This document shows, one piece after another, positions 45,160 through 56,895 of a DNA stretch of 64,000 bases. The position numbers were made by a program, and so were the translations under genes. The notes below the pieces were generated by a model. It was not told where the DNA came from. It saw nothing but the letters and a program-made list of their open reading frames with translations, and did no database searches. Every line of letters begins with the position of its first letter. The stretch's first letter is position 1. This DNA comes from Struthio camelus (taxonomy: Eukaryota > Chordata > Aves > Struthioniformes > Struthionidae): assembly GCF_040807025.1 (NCBI RefSeq), contig NC_090967.1:5020001-5084000 (forward strand), read 5' to 3'.

Positions 45160-47335
45160 AAATCTTCCTATCCTCTAGCTATCATAAACATTTAGAGAAT
45201 GTTTGTACATCACTTAGTGCGAGAGGAAACTGGTTTCGGTTTGGCCTGTGAATGCAACAATAAAATAATGTTATTGCAGTGGGTGATCCGACCTGCTTGC
45301 TTTGGCTGGCAAGTAAGCAAGAGATCTTATGCTCCTTCTGAAGTCCTTTCATGTGATTTGGTGTGTTCTCTTCAGTCAAAAAGGCATACTGCTTTCTTTA
45401 GGAACTGAGTAAGCTAATACCGGAGAAATCTCATAGCAAGGAGTTCTGCTGGCATTTTGGAGGCTTTTTTTTATTGGTCCCAGCTAAAGCTTCTGGCCCA
45501 GCAAAACCTTAAGCAAGTGCTTAAATATAAGAATCAGCCTTGGTCTCTGTGACTGAACCAGTTGCTTACAGCTGAGCTGCCGCAGTGCCATGCAGAAGGT
45601 GGAGAGGGGCTGATGCTGCTCCCCAAGGCAGCCAAGCCGTGACCTCTTTTTCTCACATTATAATGTCCCTAGCAATGCAAAATGCAGTACAAACGCTCTG
45701 AAAAGCAGTGACTGCAGGTGTGCAACAGCTTCAAGGGATTAAGGAGTGGGAGGAAGCAGCAAAAGACAGGAGCCAAGGTGATGTGTAAGTGCCTGTAATT
45801 TAAAGGGAAAAAGGCTGTTTGTTTAGCTCCAGAGGGTCGGTTGCTGCTTACCTTGATGTTTTCAGTGCTGGTGTGAAATACTGTATTTCTGAAGGTGTGT
45901 CCAAGGCAAGGAGCTGCTCTCAGCTTCAGCATACAAATAGAAAGGACACCATGGAGAGAGAATTATTTATCTATCTATTCCCATTGCTCTCTTTAAAACT
46001 CACTGTAACGATGTTACTGTGACCCAGGCCTCTGTAATGTTATGTGCCTCAGGTAAGGCAGATTGATATATAAATATCTGAGTTTATTACAGTTGAAAGA
46101 CCTTTTAAAAACTCAGGGGGAGGGAGAAATGGTGGTATCTAATCTACCATCCCTGAGGGAGAAAATTAGCCCGTGGGGGAGTGCTAAATGACACAGCGGC
46201 TTTCAGATTCCGAAGGAAGAGTGCGTCACTTTTAAGTGGGTCGGCTCTGTCGTGGGGGAAGGACTGAGGCTAAGTGGGATTCTGTACTGAAGCCCTTTTT
46301 TCAGCATGCCACCTCTCGGGACGATAGAGAATCTTGTGAAATCCTCATCTGGTTTATGTGGTCCTGGGATGGGTTGCAGCCTGCAGTACTCCTTGCTCTG
46401 ATGTTGAGTGCCAAATGAGATTAGAGCAAGTTCAGCACAAGCCCATGGGACCAAGTAATCAAAGAGCAATAGGGATCATATATCTGCAGTCACAGAATCG
46501 GATTAAGGTTTTACTGGGAATAATGTAGACTACCTCTTTCCTACCTGCCTGTTCCCTGGGCTCTTTCAGACCTACAGGGTAGAGGTAAGATTTCTCCCTG
46601 TTGCCCCATGCTGTTCTACAGGAAACATTTGGTACAATGAGTGTGACAGTTCTCCTTAGCTGCCTGTTCTGACTGGTTCTGTTGGTGATCTCAGCTAGTC
46701 TGATAACCTTGTTTCTCAGGTGATAGGGCATGTTATATCCATATTTATAGCAGTGAAGGTGCCTGCTACATCCTAGTTGTAAAGTTGCAAAGGGTTCATT
46801 TTTTGTGTGATGTTTAAAGCTGACAACGTGGTCATGCAGTTTGATTTCGGGCACCTGCAGGTTTGTGGGGTTTTTTTTCTCCTGAGGACTGGCTGGACCA
46901 TCAGGCTCAGGACCACTGGCTGCTTATATGTATGTAAAATCCTGCTGTTCTGAGGTAATAGCATTTCATACTCGGTTCTAGTGTAGCAGAGACCTGAGAT
47001 CCAGGGCATGGAGCATGAACCGCAGCTGCCTTCATTGCCCCTGTGAAATGAGGAACTCTGCAGATCTGCGAGTCTAGTTATTGTAGCTACAGCAGTTTCC
47101 CAGTAGAAGAACTCGTTCCCTGGGACTTTGCCCAGACGTGGGCCTCCTAGTATGAGCGCACCTACAGCGGCAGCGTTTCCCTCTGTGCCGATGGCTGAAC
47201 CCTGCTAGCCCCATTGGAGTGCTCTGCTAATGGAAGCAGAGAGTTCCAGGGGTTGACGTGGTCACAAGGGAACTCGTCGTGGCACAGCAGCATCGATTAG
47301 GGACCAGACCTTTTAACAGAAGTTGGAAGCACAGA
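44241..47335. other. Gene-free stretch with GT/AT microsatellite
   Basis: Contains a compound dinucleotide repeat, GT at about 45,125-45,140 then AT to 45,160. The other sequence is unremarkable. The 167-codon frame 43791-44294 and the 131-codon frame 46459-46854 (both minus) have no recognised domain, and the former runs through a SINE. A section at 47,110-47,290 with several CpGs may be an old transposon remnant, but I could not name it. Confidence 0.5.
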
Positions 47336-47337
47336 TG

Positions 47338-47530
47338 TAGTCAGAACTGCATTAACTGATAAAAGGAAAAGTGCTTCTTAACACACTACTTAATTAGACT
47401 GTGAAACTCATTGCCACAGGAAGCCATCAAGGCCAGGCACTTAACGAGAGTCAACAAAGGAGTGGACGCTTCTACAGATGGCAAAAATATGCAAAAATAT
47501 CTTAGCTAATGATGATAAATTTTGCTGCAG
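47338..47530 (+). repeat. CR1/L3-type LINE 3' fragment
   Basis: AAAAGGAAAAGTGCTTCTTA, then ACTGTGAAACTCATTGCCAC, AGGAAGCCATCAAGGCCAGG and GTCAACAAAGGAGTGGACGC correspond in order to the 3' end of old CR1-clade LINEs. The family features are 'aaggaagtacttctt', 'ctgtggaactcattgccacagga', 'aaggcca' and 'caaaaaaggattggac'. There is no reverse-transcriptase remnant upstream, so this is a truncated inactive copy. Confidence 0.75.
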
Positions 47531-50500
47531 GTTTATTAAACCACACATTTAAGCTGATGTCTTCCCGGTAGAGTCCAGGATGGTACTTAATGTCAGGAGG
47601 GAAAGTGATCTGTCCCCCCCTTCCCCCCCCAGTCAGTTGCTTGACCAGTTCTTGGGTTTTCCATTAAAGCAGCTAGTTGCGGTGAGGCAGGAGCCAGGGT
47701 ACAAGTAGGCAGACACTGGGCCTGATGTGCTTTGGCAGCCTCTCCAAATGGCAGTGCATTCGTGATAAGGGCCTGATCCCTGGGCGTTAGCTGGCTCAGT
47801 GTCATGGCTCTGCTGCTGCCTCTCCCATCTGTAGCACAGAAATCTATGTAGTTTGTGAACAATAAAAGTGGGAGCACAAAGGTGAAATGACAGTTTTCTT
47901 CTCTCTAAAGAGGAATACATTTCCCAGATCATTACATTTTTGGTTCATGCGCTGAGGGTTTCTCTCTGGGAAGTTTTTACAGTAGATTGAATCTGATCAT
48001 TGAGAAACTCATCTGGAAAACAGGTTAGATGCAAGTATGAAACACTTCCCTCCCACCCTGCCTCCTCCTCCTTTCCTCTCTGTACCCCCAGGATGCTGAG
48101 GCTGATAGTAGATTTAGGGAGTTTAATTATCAGTCAGTGGCTACGTGAAGTCTCAGGTCTCTCTTTCTGGATTAACAACTAGAGAACAGGGCTTGACTTC
48201 CCATTATCTGAGCGAGGTAGGAAGGTGGTGAAGGCTCATCTTTTCCTAATAAAAGTTACAGTTTTCTTTCATGCCTCTGGAGTTTCCATTTCTGCATCTG
48301 AGGGCAGATTAGCCTCCTTTTGGTAGCTGGATTTGACTTTATCCTGCTTTGGTTATGGATTGAGATTCTAGATTTATCTGCTGTTCCCTCTCTGCTCATG
48401 TTTCAAGAGTAAAATATCTATAGAGGTGGGAGGGTGTCTGTGTGGGTAGGAAGTAACTACTGCTATGTTTCTTGTACTTGAATCAGTGGCTGACCACTGC
48501 CAGGGCTGAGTCCTGGGGGAAGTGATGTTTGGTCTGGTCCAGGGTGGCAGTTTCTGGATGCCTGTGGAGTTAGAGGTCTCCCATATACTGTTACTATGCC
48601 CTCAAAGTGAGACAGATCTAGCCTCTGGAAAGTGATGGTGGTGATGTGAGAGTTGCATCTGTCTCTCCACTGCTTTCTCTTTCATTCTCTCTCAACAAAT
48701 GGATGTTTTTTAGATTATGAATGATCTTCCTAATGACCTGTCTTCCAAACAATTACAGTAGCTGAATATACGTAGTCCAGGTTCCTTTCATTCCCCTGAC
48801 AAACCTGGAGCTATTGGCAAGAATCACCTCCTGCTCGTGAGACTTCAGATAAAGTCTCTTGAAATCAGGAGAGAGTCCCCTTCACTCCAGACTGAACCAA
48901 GGTGCAGCAAGGGTGGCTCCAAGAGGTCCATCTGTCAGATGTTGATGCGCAACAGCCATAACCAGCTGAGTACATGTCTGCCCAGCAGGAGCTGTAGGAT
49001 CAAGAGTCTAATGGGAGCAGGGAGGAGCCATGTGCTCAGGGCTCTCAGATAGCATTCAGCCCGGTATATGCAATCACAAAAACAGTTTTATCTTGTGCGG
49101 CTGTTTCCAGCTATAGCAGGGGCTCCATTTCACCCACTGACCTTGTGCCTCTGTACTCCTGAAAGATTTGGCACCCCTGTTTAACGGCATAACAGGTGGC
49201 TAATGTCAGTACCAGCGTTGGCACGCTGCATTGCGCCTTGGGACCCCTGCTTTTCCATGCAGGAAGGGAGCTCGTTCCCCTGCTCAGCTAGTCTTTCTGC
49301 ATAGACAGCAAGTAGCAATCATGGTAGTTCTGCTGCAAAGCCAACTTCCCATTAGGAAACAGGATGAGATCGCAATCTCATTTCACCTATCATTTAATAC
49401 TAACCTGGGTTGGATGTGAACTGGAAGAAGGCTCTTCTGCACTTTACCAGCCCTCCCTAGTGGGCAATCTTCAACAACAGCTTTTCATATTAATATACTC
49501 AGTGACAGATGCACCCACACAATGAAGCCTTTTAGATAAAGACTATAATTCATTCTTAAACTAGAGGCTATAACCTGGGTGTTAGCTAAATCCAAGAGGT
49601 TCCTGTGCATGTTAGCTGGTCCTGTCCATAACAGGAATTAGGTCTCATCACAGATACATGGTACAAAATGCAGAGTGGACTTGATTCTGGTAGTGTCTAT
49701 ACTGGGGCCGCTCTAAGGCAAGGTGACAAGTGGGGTTTGTTCTAGTTGCTGCCAGTGTAAACAGTGGTGGGCAGCAGTGAAAGTGCAAACAAGGTCATAT
49801 TCAGCCCTTCTGGCTCTGATTAAACTCTGGAAAAGCAGGAAGCAGGAGAAATGGGTGTTTGAGCCAGACGGAGATATTATTCCTCTAAGGTGAAGCTCAA
49901 GCATCCCACTTCTTGCTCACTTTCACCCAAGGAAAGTTGCTGTTAATAGTTGTTCCTGGAGATCCATATCAGCCCTGCTGGGAGGAAAGATCTCCTTGCC
50001 TGGGCTGAGCATGCTGCTGCACGTTCCTGGTGGCCAGTCACGTACATGCCGCTGCAGGGGTCTGTGCTGAATCATGTATGGGTCTATGGAAGATCATCCT
50101 TGCCCCAAAAAAGCAGTGGGGCAAAGATGAGGCTTTAGCGGCCGAGCACCGGGGAGGAAGTGAAGTCAGGCCTTGCAAGAAGCTGTTGAAAGCTGCTTGC
50201 ACACAAAGGAGGCCCAGGCCATGCCTAAATGCTCTGTAAGAGTGCTGTAGGATGGTTAGAGTTAACATGTGCAAGCTGCCCTTTCAGTGCCTGCTTTTAT
50301 TCTCTGTGCAGCCAACACTTGTTCTGGTTATAAATGGATCCATGAAGAATTTATTTCTTTTGCAGTTTCTGGGTTCTGTATTCCCCAGCTTAAGTTCTCG
50401 AGCACTGAGGAATATCACTCTTGCTTTGTGTTTTGCTGTCCATCTCCTTCCTGTACTCTTTTTCTTTTCCTCCTACAGCAGAGCCATTTAGGCATCCATA

Positions 50501-53500
50501 AAACTCCAATAAAATGTTCTCTCCCACATACTTTTGCAAGAGCAGAAAAATGTCTGCTTCACTTCACAGACATTTTGATGTGGGGGGAACAGACTTGATA
50601 TTAAAAAAAGTGAACAGCAAGTAAAATAACAAGCACAGAGAAAAAGGGCAGCTTTTGCAGACCTGCTGTACTCCCACCTGCTCACCTTTGGAGCAATTAT
50701 GCCATGTAAATCTCCCTTTTTCAGAAAGAGCCAGGGGAAGCCAAAAACAGCACCAGTCATTTCAGCTTGAGCCCTGAATGGAGAAATAGCCTTAGTATTA
50801 ACATGGCTTGGCTGTGAGCCAGGTGCCTGTGCATGGAAACATATTTAAACCATCGAATAAGCAGGGTATAAACAAGAATTTTCAAAGTTTGGGGTTTTTT
50901 TGCAACTCCAGGCAATGAGAATTAGTCTACAGTTATTAAGTTCCCATCTGGTGGCTTCTTTATGAAGGAATGATATTTGCATGTTTCCAGCAGAGAAAAG
51001 CTGTTTTTAGCTCAGATAAAATGGAACATTTTGCAACGGTATGGGAAATAACAGATGATGCTGATTTTAGCAACTGGGGTTGTAGGTTTCACCAGCTGCC
51101 CTTTAAAAAAAATTATTTATCTTTAAGTAATGGCAGCCAATGTTTTTTTTCTAGTGCCCTTAACACCTATTGACTTGGAAGTCTTTGGTCAGAGGAAATG
51201 ATGGAGGAAGACGTCTCAAAAAGAAAGAAAATAGCCCACAGGCAAATTCATGAGGTCATTTTCCTGGATATGTTGGCCCCCAGTGCATCTCTTTTTCTTT
51301 CCTTTTAATTTCAGCAAGGTGAAGGGCTGGTGCAGCAAGAGGTAACCAGAATACGAAAGGGCCCGATTATTTTCTGTCTTGTTAGAGAGCGGTTAGCAGG
51401 AAGGACTCGTGGCCGCTGCACTGCATTGCTGCTGCGGGAATTGTTAATATTCCAAAACACACAAGGCAGGAGCTGCATGGATTAACCTAAGAGGAAGCTG
51501 GTGCCTGGCTTGTTTTGAAATCTCTTCTCCCACCACTGCAAACTGAATGTGGTCCTGAATCCAGACGCAGCCTTTTAAACCAGGCTGTTCAGGCACTGCC
51601 AGCTTAGAGCCTTGAAAACCGTAAATACAGCTTGGGCAACAGCTGAACCACACCACTGCTCAGACACGAGCGCTCTCCCACCCATACAGCTGCTCCACTG
51701 TCACAGCCAGAGCGAGGGGCGAAGTAACGCCCTGTCAGAGCCACAGCACAGGCACCGGAGCAGGAGGCGGTACCACGGCTTGCTACAGTGCCAACAACAT
51801 CCCACCCCATGGCAAGCCCTCCCCACCCTGAACTGAGCTCAGCAAATGCAGCATAATTAAGCCTAGCAGCCTAAGCATAACAGCCTCAGCATTGCGCTGC
51901 ACTGTGCATAACAAGCTCTCTGTGTAAAGATGTGGGTTTTTTTTAAATAATAACATGAGCTATTTGGAGCCCTCTGACAGCTGTGTGCTTTAGGAGGCAA
52001 GTCTTCTGTTCCCAGAGGTGATTGCTAGTCTCCCTCTGAGTCTTCTAAGACAAGATCATTGGGGTGTCGTTGGCTTTGGGATGGGGGTGCTGCATTTGTG
52101 GGAATGTTTCTTTGCCATGCTCCTCTTCCTCCCCTTTTGTGAAAAGAGAATACATGGCACACAGCAGGTTTAAGTCCTTTCCAGTAGCAGTGGTGCCCAA
52201 GCAAGCCGGTGTTTGGGGAACCCCCTTGGCAGAGCTTTACTCTTGCTCATGTCCTTACAATAACAGAGCCTTGGCAGCAGTCCAGATGGGGCCTGCAGAC
52301 TGCCAAGGTGGTGAACCCCTCCTCTTGTCGCCTCTGGTCCACCACAGCTGGAGCGAGAGGAGGGGACCCAGTGTTCTCTCCATCTGGCAGAGCAGCAAGC
52401 CCTGCTCTCCAGCTTCCCCCTTTCTCCTTCTGTCTCTGCAGCGAGAGTGTTTCCAGCCCTGGGCCAAATCCTTCCTCCAGCACTGGGAGCCTTGGGCTGG
52501 TTCTGCAGGCAGTGCTGTAGCCTTCACCCTTCTCCAGCACCTTTGTGTGCAGCTGGGTACCAGGCTGGGGATTTGCTCAGCACGTGGTACCTGGCACTGG
52601 AGTAAGAGTGATGCTGCAGTGCAGGGCTGCAGCTAGGTAGCTGCAGGCTGAAAGGGCCAAAAGGAGTTAATTCTCAACAGCCTATTACTGAGGGCAGTTT
52701 GGTTAAACTGTTCTCCCTCTCTCTTCCTCAGGCTTTTCTGTTTATGAATAAATGCAAGAAGCAACAAGTCTGCAGTTCTGAATGGCCTGGGAGCTGCTCT
52801 TTCCAGAGATCTGAAAACCCAGAGCATATTCAAGAGCTCAGCCAGGTATGTGTGATCTGAACCCCCATGGGCTGCCTCCTTCCAGGCCCTGCCAATGGCA
52901 AGTCCCACGCCGTGGAGGTTATTTCATTTTTAACCACAACCCAGCAGATCCCATACTTTGCTCAGGGCTGGCTGGGCTACTCTGCAGATGATCTTGCGAT
53001 GTTATGACAGTCCAGAGAGCCGTTATTCTGAGCGCTTGCCAATCACCAGACTGCTGCCAGTCTGTGTCAAATGAAGCATCCCAGGCCCTGTCACATTAAA
53101 TCCAGCAGCTCTTTCATTTGGAGCAGAGCAGTTTGTTTATTTGTGTTCCCTCCCCTCCTTTTGGGATGCCACACTCGATCATCTCAGGGGTTTGGCCTGT
53201 CTGTGCAGAGCCTGTAACTACAGTGAAACTCAGTGTCCCTTAAAGGGCCCCTCATCCTGGGGCAAGGGATGCTACTAAGTGCTTTGCTGCAGTATTATTT
53301 TGGAAAGAGATGGGTGTAAATGAAGAGGAAAGCATGGAATATGGGCATTGCTGAGGGCCCGGTTTTAGGTCGGTCCAGTGACCGTCCTCGGCACAGTCAT
53401 TCACAGCAGTTCAAGGGCAGGGTGTCTGAGCCTGATGGATCACACAGCTGCTCTGCCCCGTTGTCAATAGGAATACAAGATGCAGAGTACCGGCAGGTTT

Positions 53501-53515
53501 GTTTGCACCAGCAAG
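47531..53515. other. Gene-free stretch
   Basis: About 6 kb of moderate-GC sequence with no recognised gene or RNA. The longest frame, 52064-52636 (190 codons), is opposed by minus-strand frames 52247-52540 and 52255-52527 and has no recognised domain. Short poly-C lies near 47,613. AT-rich patches at 47,470-47,560 (repeated GCAAAAATAT), 49,480-49,570 and 50,940-51,180 are weak regulatory candidates. Confidence 0.5.
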
Positions 53516-53519
53516 GGCC

Positions 53520-53586
53520 ATTGCTGCACCTCCGTTTCCCTGCCTTGAAAACAGGAGGGGTGAGTACCCCAGCAAAGTTAGCCCTC
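53520..53586 (+). repeat. Possible MIR core fragment
   Basis: TGCACCTCCGTTTCCCTGCC followed by TTGAAAACAGGAGGGGTGAG resembles the MIR core (gcctcagtttccc..ctgtaaaatgggg). Only the core is recognisable. Confidence 0.4.
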
Positions 53587-55180
53587 CCTTTCTTTTGCAT
53601 AACTGGCTAGATCTCTCTGGAAAGGGGAAATTAAGCCAGGTGGCCTGCTGCAACCATATGGAGGGATGGAAATGAAAATGGTGCATTGCATGATTTCATA
53701 TGAGAATACAGCGTTTGCTTACTTTCTCTGCAAGCTGTACGGTGCAGAGCCAGTTTTTTCCAAGGCGATATTGTGAGCGAACAGGTGCCCTCAAATGTTG
53801 CTCACAAGCAGTCAATGCTCCTGCCCTCTGTAACCTCTCTGTGCGATGCCACCAAGCAGGACAGGGCTCCAGCACTGGTGCGGAAGGAGCAGGAGTGCTC
53901 GTGGGGTGCACGTTTCCCAGTTCTGCTGATGCTCAGGCAGAGGTGACCCTGAGAGGAGGTTCGCCCAATTCATACAGGGGCTGCAGTGGGAGGATGCAGA
54001 GAAAGATCCATCTGGAGTGGAGAAAGGAAGAATGATAATGAAGTGGTTGGAAACATGATTACAGGGAGGAATCAGGACTGCTCACAAAATATTCCTCTTT
54101 CATCAGTTCAGATTCCCCTGCCCCTGTAGGAAAGTTGCATGAATCAAGTCTCAATGTGTAAAGAGTGTGAAGACTGGTCAGCTTGGGAGAAGAGGAAAAA
54201 AGGGTGTTTTCATTTATAATGAATCTGCCATACGAGAAAGTTCATTTCTTGTCATTATTTGCTCTGGTGTTTAATTTGCCTTTTGTAGAATATGAATTCA
54301 GATGTTACGATGAGTTTTTTCTTTGCAAGAATTAAAAACAAATGCACAGCGAAAAGATAGAGTTCCAGGGCTTCTAATCATTTGACAAAATGAATTCTGC
54401 AAGCAAAACTAACTAGTAGTTTTCTTGTTGCTGTTGTCTCGTTGCCTACTGACTGAACGTTCTTCAGTTCAACCCTGATCCATTGCAAAAAATATTTTCC
54501 TTACCTATCTTGCAGAGGTTCCAAGTTGATTAAGAGCAAAAGAGGTTTTAACTGTGGATTTTTTTCCTGCTTGGAGAGTGACTATTATCTATGGCTGTTT
54601 GTTTCACAAAAGTGTTTCTGGTCATTTCAGGGTTATTGTACAAAATTATAGCGAGAGTTTCCCCATAGATGAATGGCCATCACTCTGAGGAAGAAGGATG
54701 CATATTAAGGACTGTCTTTTAACAAAACCTTTATAATAAAAGTCCCCATGTGAGGTGTCACTTCCCTAACAATGTCCCTTTAAGAAAGTGTAAAGACAAA
54801 TCTGGCTTCATTATCCAACATATCTGACAATCAGCCCTGTGACATCCTTTCCTTTCATTACACAGAGCAGAGATTGACTCATTGGGTGACTCTGCTTTCA
54901 GTTGAAACCACATACAGTAACTGGAAACCCAGGGAGACTCTGCAGTCTCCATGGAGACAGCACACTTACAACTTAATGTGATCAACAGATGCTGCAATAA
55001 TCTTGAAAGATGGAGAAAATGTTTCAAACAGAGTGTTGTTTATGGTGGTTCAGTGGATGTTTGAATTTGCTCTGTTATGACTGGGTTCCATGTAAACGCA
55101 CACTCTTTTGAAAACACACAGATGTATGTATTGAGGGAGAAATCGCTCATGTGGACAAAGCAACCAGGAATTGGGCCACT
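53587..55180. other. Gene-free stretch with AT-rich section
   Basis: Section 54,210-54,760 is AT-rich and unique-looking (GTCATTATTTGCTCTGG, GGTGTTTAATTTGCC, ACAAAATTATAGCGAG) and may contain a conserved element. Nothing coding was recognised. Confidence 0.4.
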
Positions 55181-55184
55181 GCTC

Positions 55185-55262
55185 TTCTGTTCCCAGCATT
55201 TGTTCTTGGGGAGGCCACCTTAACTTTCTCCTCCATCTGTTAAATGGGGCAGTGCTAGCCAT
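55185..55262 (+). repeat. MIR-type SINE fragment
   Basis: CCTTAACTTTCTCCTCCATC then TGTTAAATGGGGCAGTGC matches the MIR core order (ttaac..tctc..catctgtaaaatgggg). The tRNA side is poorly preserved. Confidence 0.5.
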
Positions 55263-55579
55263 CCAGTTAATGGCAATAGGGTCTTTTATGCTCTGGAGTG
55301 TATGACTGTAATGAGATGAAACTAGTGAGATCCTGATGCATGAGTGTAATCCCAGTGAATTGAATAAGGATTTCCCTCCGTGCTGCGTGACCTAATGTTG
55401 TAGCTGACGTCAAGGCTTCCAGAGCAGATTTATAGTTCTGTTTCATTCTGTTGCAAAACTTTTAATAACTGATTGTTTCCCACTGAATTTTATAAGTCAA
55501 TGTGTAGACATGACATGCTTTCTGCCTGCCCCTCTCTGATACTGATGTAGCTCTCTTCACTATCACACCTGGACACCTT

Positions 55580-55608
55580 TGAAGAGCCCCAGGGGCAGGG
55601 GCTCTTCA
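55580..55608. other. Perfect 11-bp hairpin
   Basis: TGAAGAGCCCC (55580-55590) and GGGGCTCTTCA (55598-55608) are exact reverse complements around the seven-base loop AGGGGCA. Wobble pairs could extend the stem. No neighbouring repeat was recognised. Confidence 0.8.
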
Positions 55609-55984
55609 GGCTCCTCTCCTTAAACAGAAAGCGTCTGAGAAAAAGCACGCAGAGGTTAGTCCAGCATCAGAAAAATCCTTGAAGCATGGCTGTCAGAAAG
55701 AGTGGTCCAGATGCAAGTACTGGCTCAGAAAGCCTTCGGTTCACTGACTGCAGTGAGCTGGGAAGGTATAAAGCCAGGGAGGCTCAGGCTATACTTGCTT
55801 GTTTCTTATTCTTTCCCTAAGCATCCTCTGCTGGCCACTCTTGGAGATAGGCTGCTCGGCTGGATGACGCTTGCTCTGAACTCCTTGCTCTTAATGTCTA
55901 GTGGCTGTAGAGGGACTTCTAGTTTTTCACTTGATCATTGAGCTTTTCGTGGGGGGAAAAAGTTCATCTTTAGCGGTACAGCGG

Positions 55985-56125
55985 CATTCAGAGCTATGCT
56001 AGGCACTGCCTAGATGCTTGGGGAGAGGCAATTACCAGGACAGAAACCATGCGAGCAGTCGACAGAGGAAGGATGATTTAGACCACTTTTACAGAAGAGA
56101 CCCTAATAGTTAAGGGTTTCCAGGT
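55985..56125 (-). repeat. Possible MIR-type SINE fragment
   Basis: GAGCTATGCTAGGCACTGCC resembles the 'ttgtgctaggcgctgtac' section of amniote MIR. CCACTTTTACAGAAGAGACC resembles the inverted 'ttttacagatgaggaaac' core. Spacing is plausible but similarity is low. Confidence 0.38.
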
Positions 56126-56269
56126 AGAAAGCATGTGTTAGCATTTGTGGGGCATCTCCTTCACCAGCCTTGGAGAGATCCTTGCCTGTGCAGTCCAAGG
56201 ACTCCCCATGCAGTACTTGGTTTCCGAGTCACTGTACATGTACACGCAAGGAATCATAACCCACAGAGC

Positions 56270-56895
56270 AGCCATAAATATCAGCAATGATTATTGATTG
56301 GGGTCTGTCTCCAAATAATGTCAGGAATGCATCTCCTCTCCAAAAGGATAGGGTATTGAATTCAATGAAAGGAATTCCTCGATGAAGTCCCAGATGGGCA
56401 CATGAGATCAGCCTGATTATTTTTTGAAGCCTTGGTTGCTCTGAATAAGACTGAAAATTGAATTAGCTCAGAGAGAGACAGCCCTGGCCAATCACTAAGG
56501 GAAGCTGAAGGACAGCTTATTGATTTTCATGTTTCGAAAAAAATTAAATGATATCCCTTTTTGTTATTTAAAATGCTGCTTAAGCAATTTAGTAATGTGA
56601 TGTTGGAGGCCCCGTTCCAGGCTTTGAATTGGCTGAAGGAGGGGGGAGATATTTCCCTTGACAAGAGAGGTAGGTGGAAGGAAGATTTAGTGTAATTGCC
56701 TTCCCTTCCAAATAATTGATGATGCCGAAAGAATGGCTATATTTTGCCGGCTTCCTCTCCTGCATACCATTTATTAAAGATATAATAATTAATTATGTAA
56801 ATAGTTGATTTATAATCAACAACACTAGGAGTTAATTGATTTTTATGTGTGAATTTATATGACAGAAAAATACTGGTAAGGTGATTATACTGTCC
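56270..56895. promoter_or_regulatory. AT-rich candidate conserved element (long)
   Basis: The longest enhancer-like block in the CpG-poor half. It carries many homeodomain-type words: GAAAATTGAATTAGC (56,453 onward), AAAAAATTAAATGATATC, CAAATAATTGATGATGCC, and ATAATAATTAATTATG. GTTGATT TAT AATCAAC at 56804-56820 is a perfect 7-bp inverted repeat that includes the PBX-HOX-like word TGATTTAT, and GGAGTTAATTGATT follows. A CCAAT word (GGCCAATCAC) sits near 56,488. No repeat signature and no usable frame. Conservation is inferred, not shown. Confidence 0.48.

Noticed and set aside
46480..46740. Possible CR1 piece beginning TCACAGAATCGG
   Set aside because: Only the first dozen bases resemble the CR1 end. 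The rest does not follow the family order.
48340..48365. CTTTGGTTAT resembling miR-9
   Set aside because: The match stops after ten bases and no precursor hairpin is visible.
52064..52636. 190-codon plus-strand frame outside the CpG domain
   Set aside because: Two minus-strand frames oppose it, there is no recognised domain, and composition does not change at its ends.
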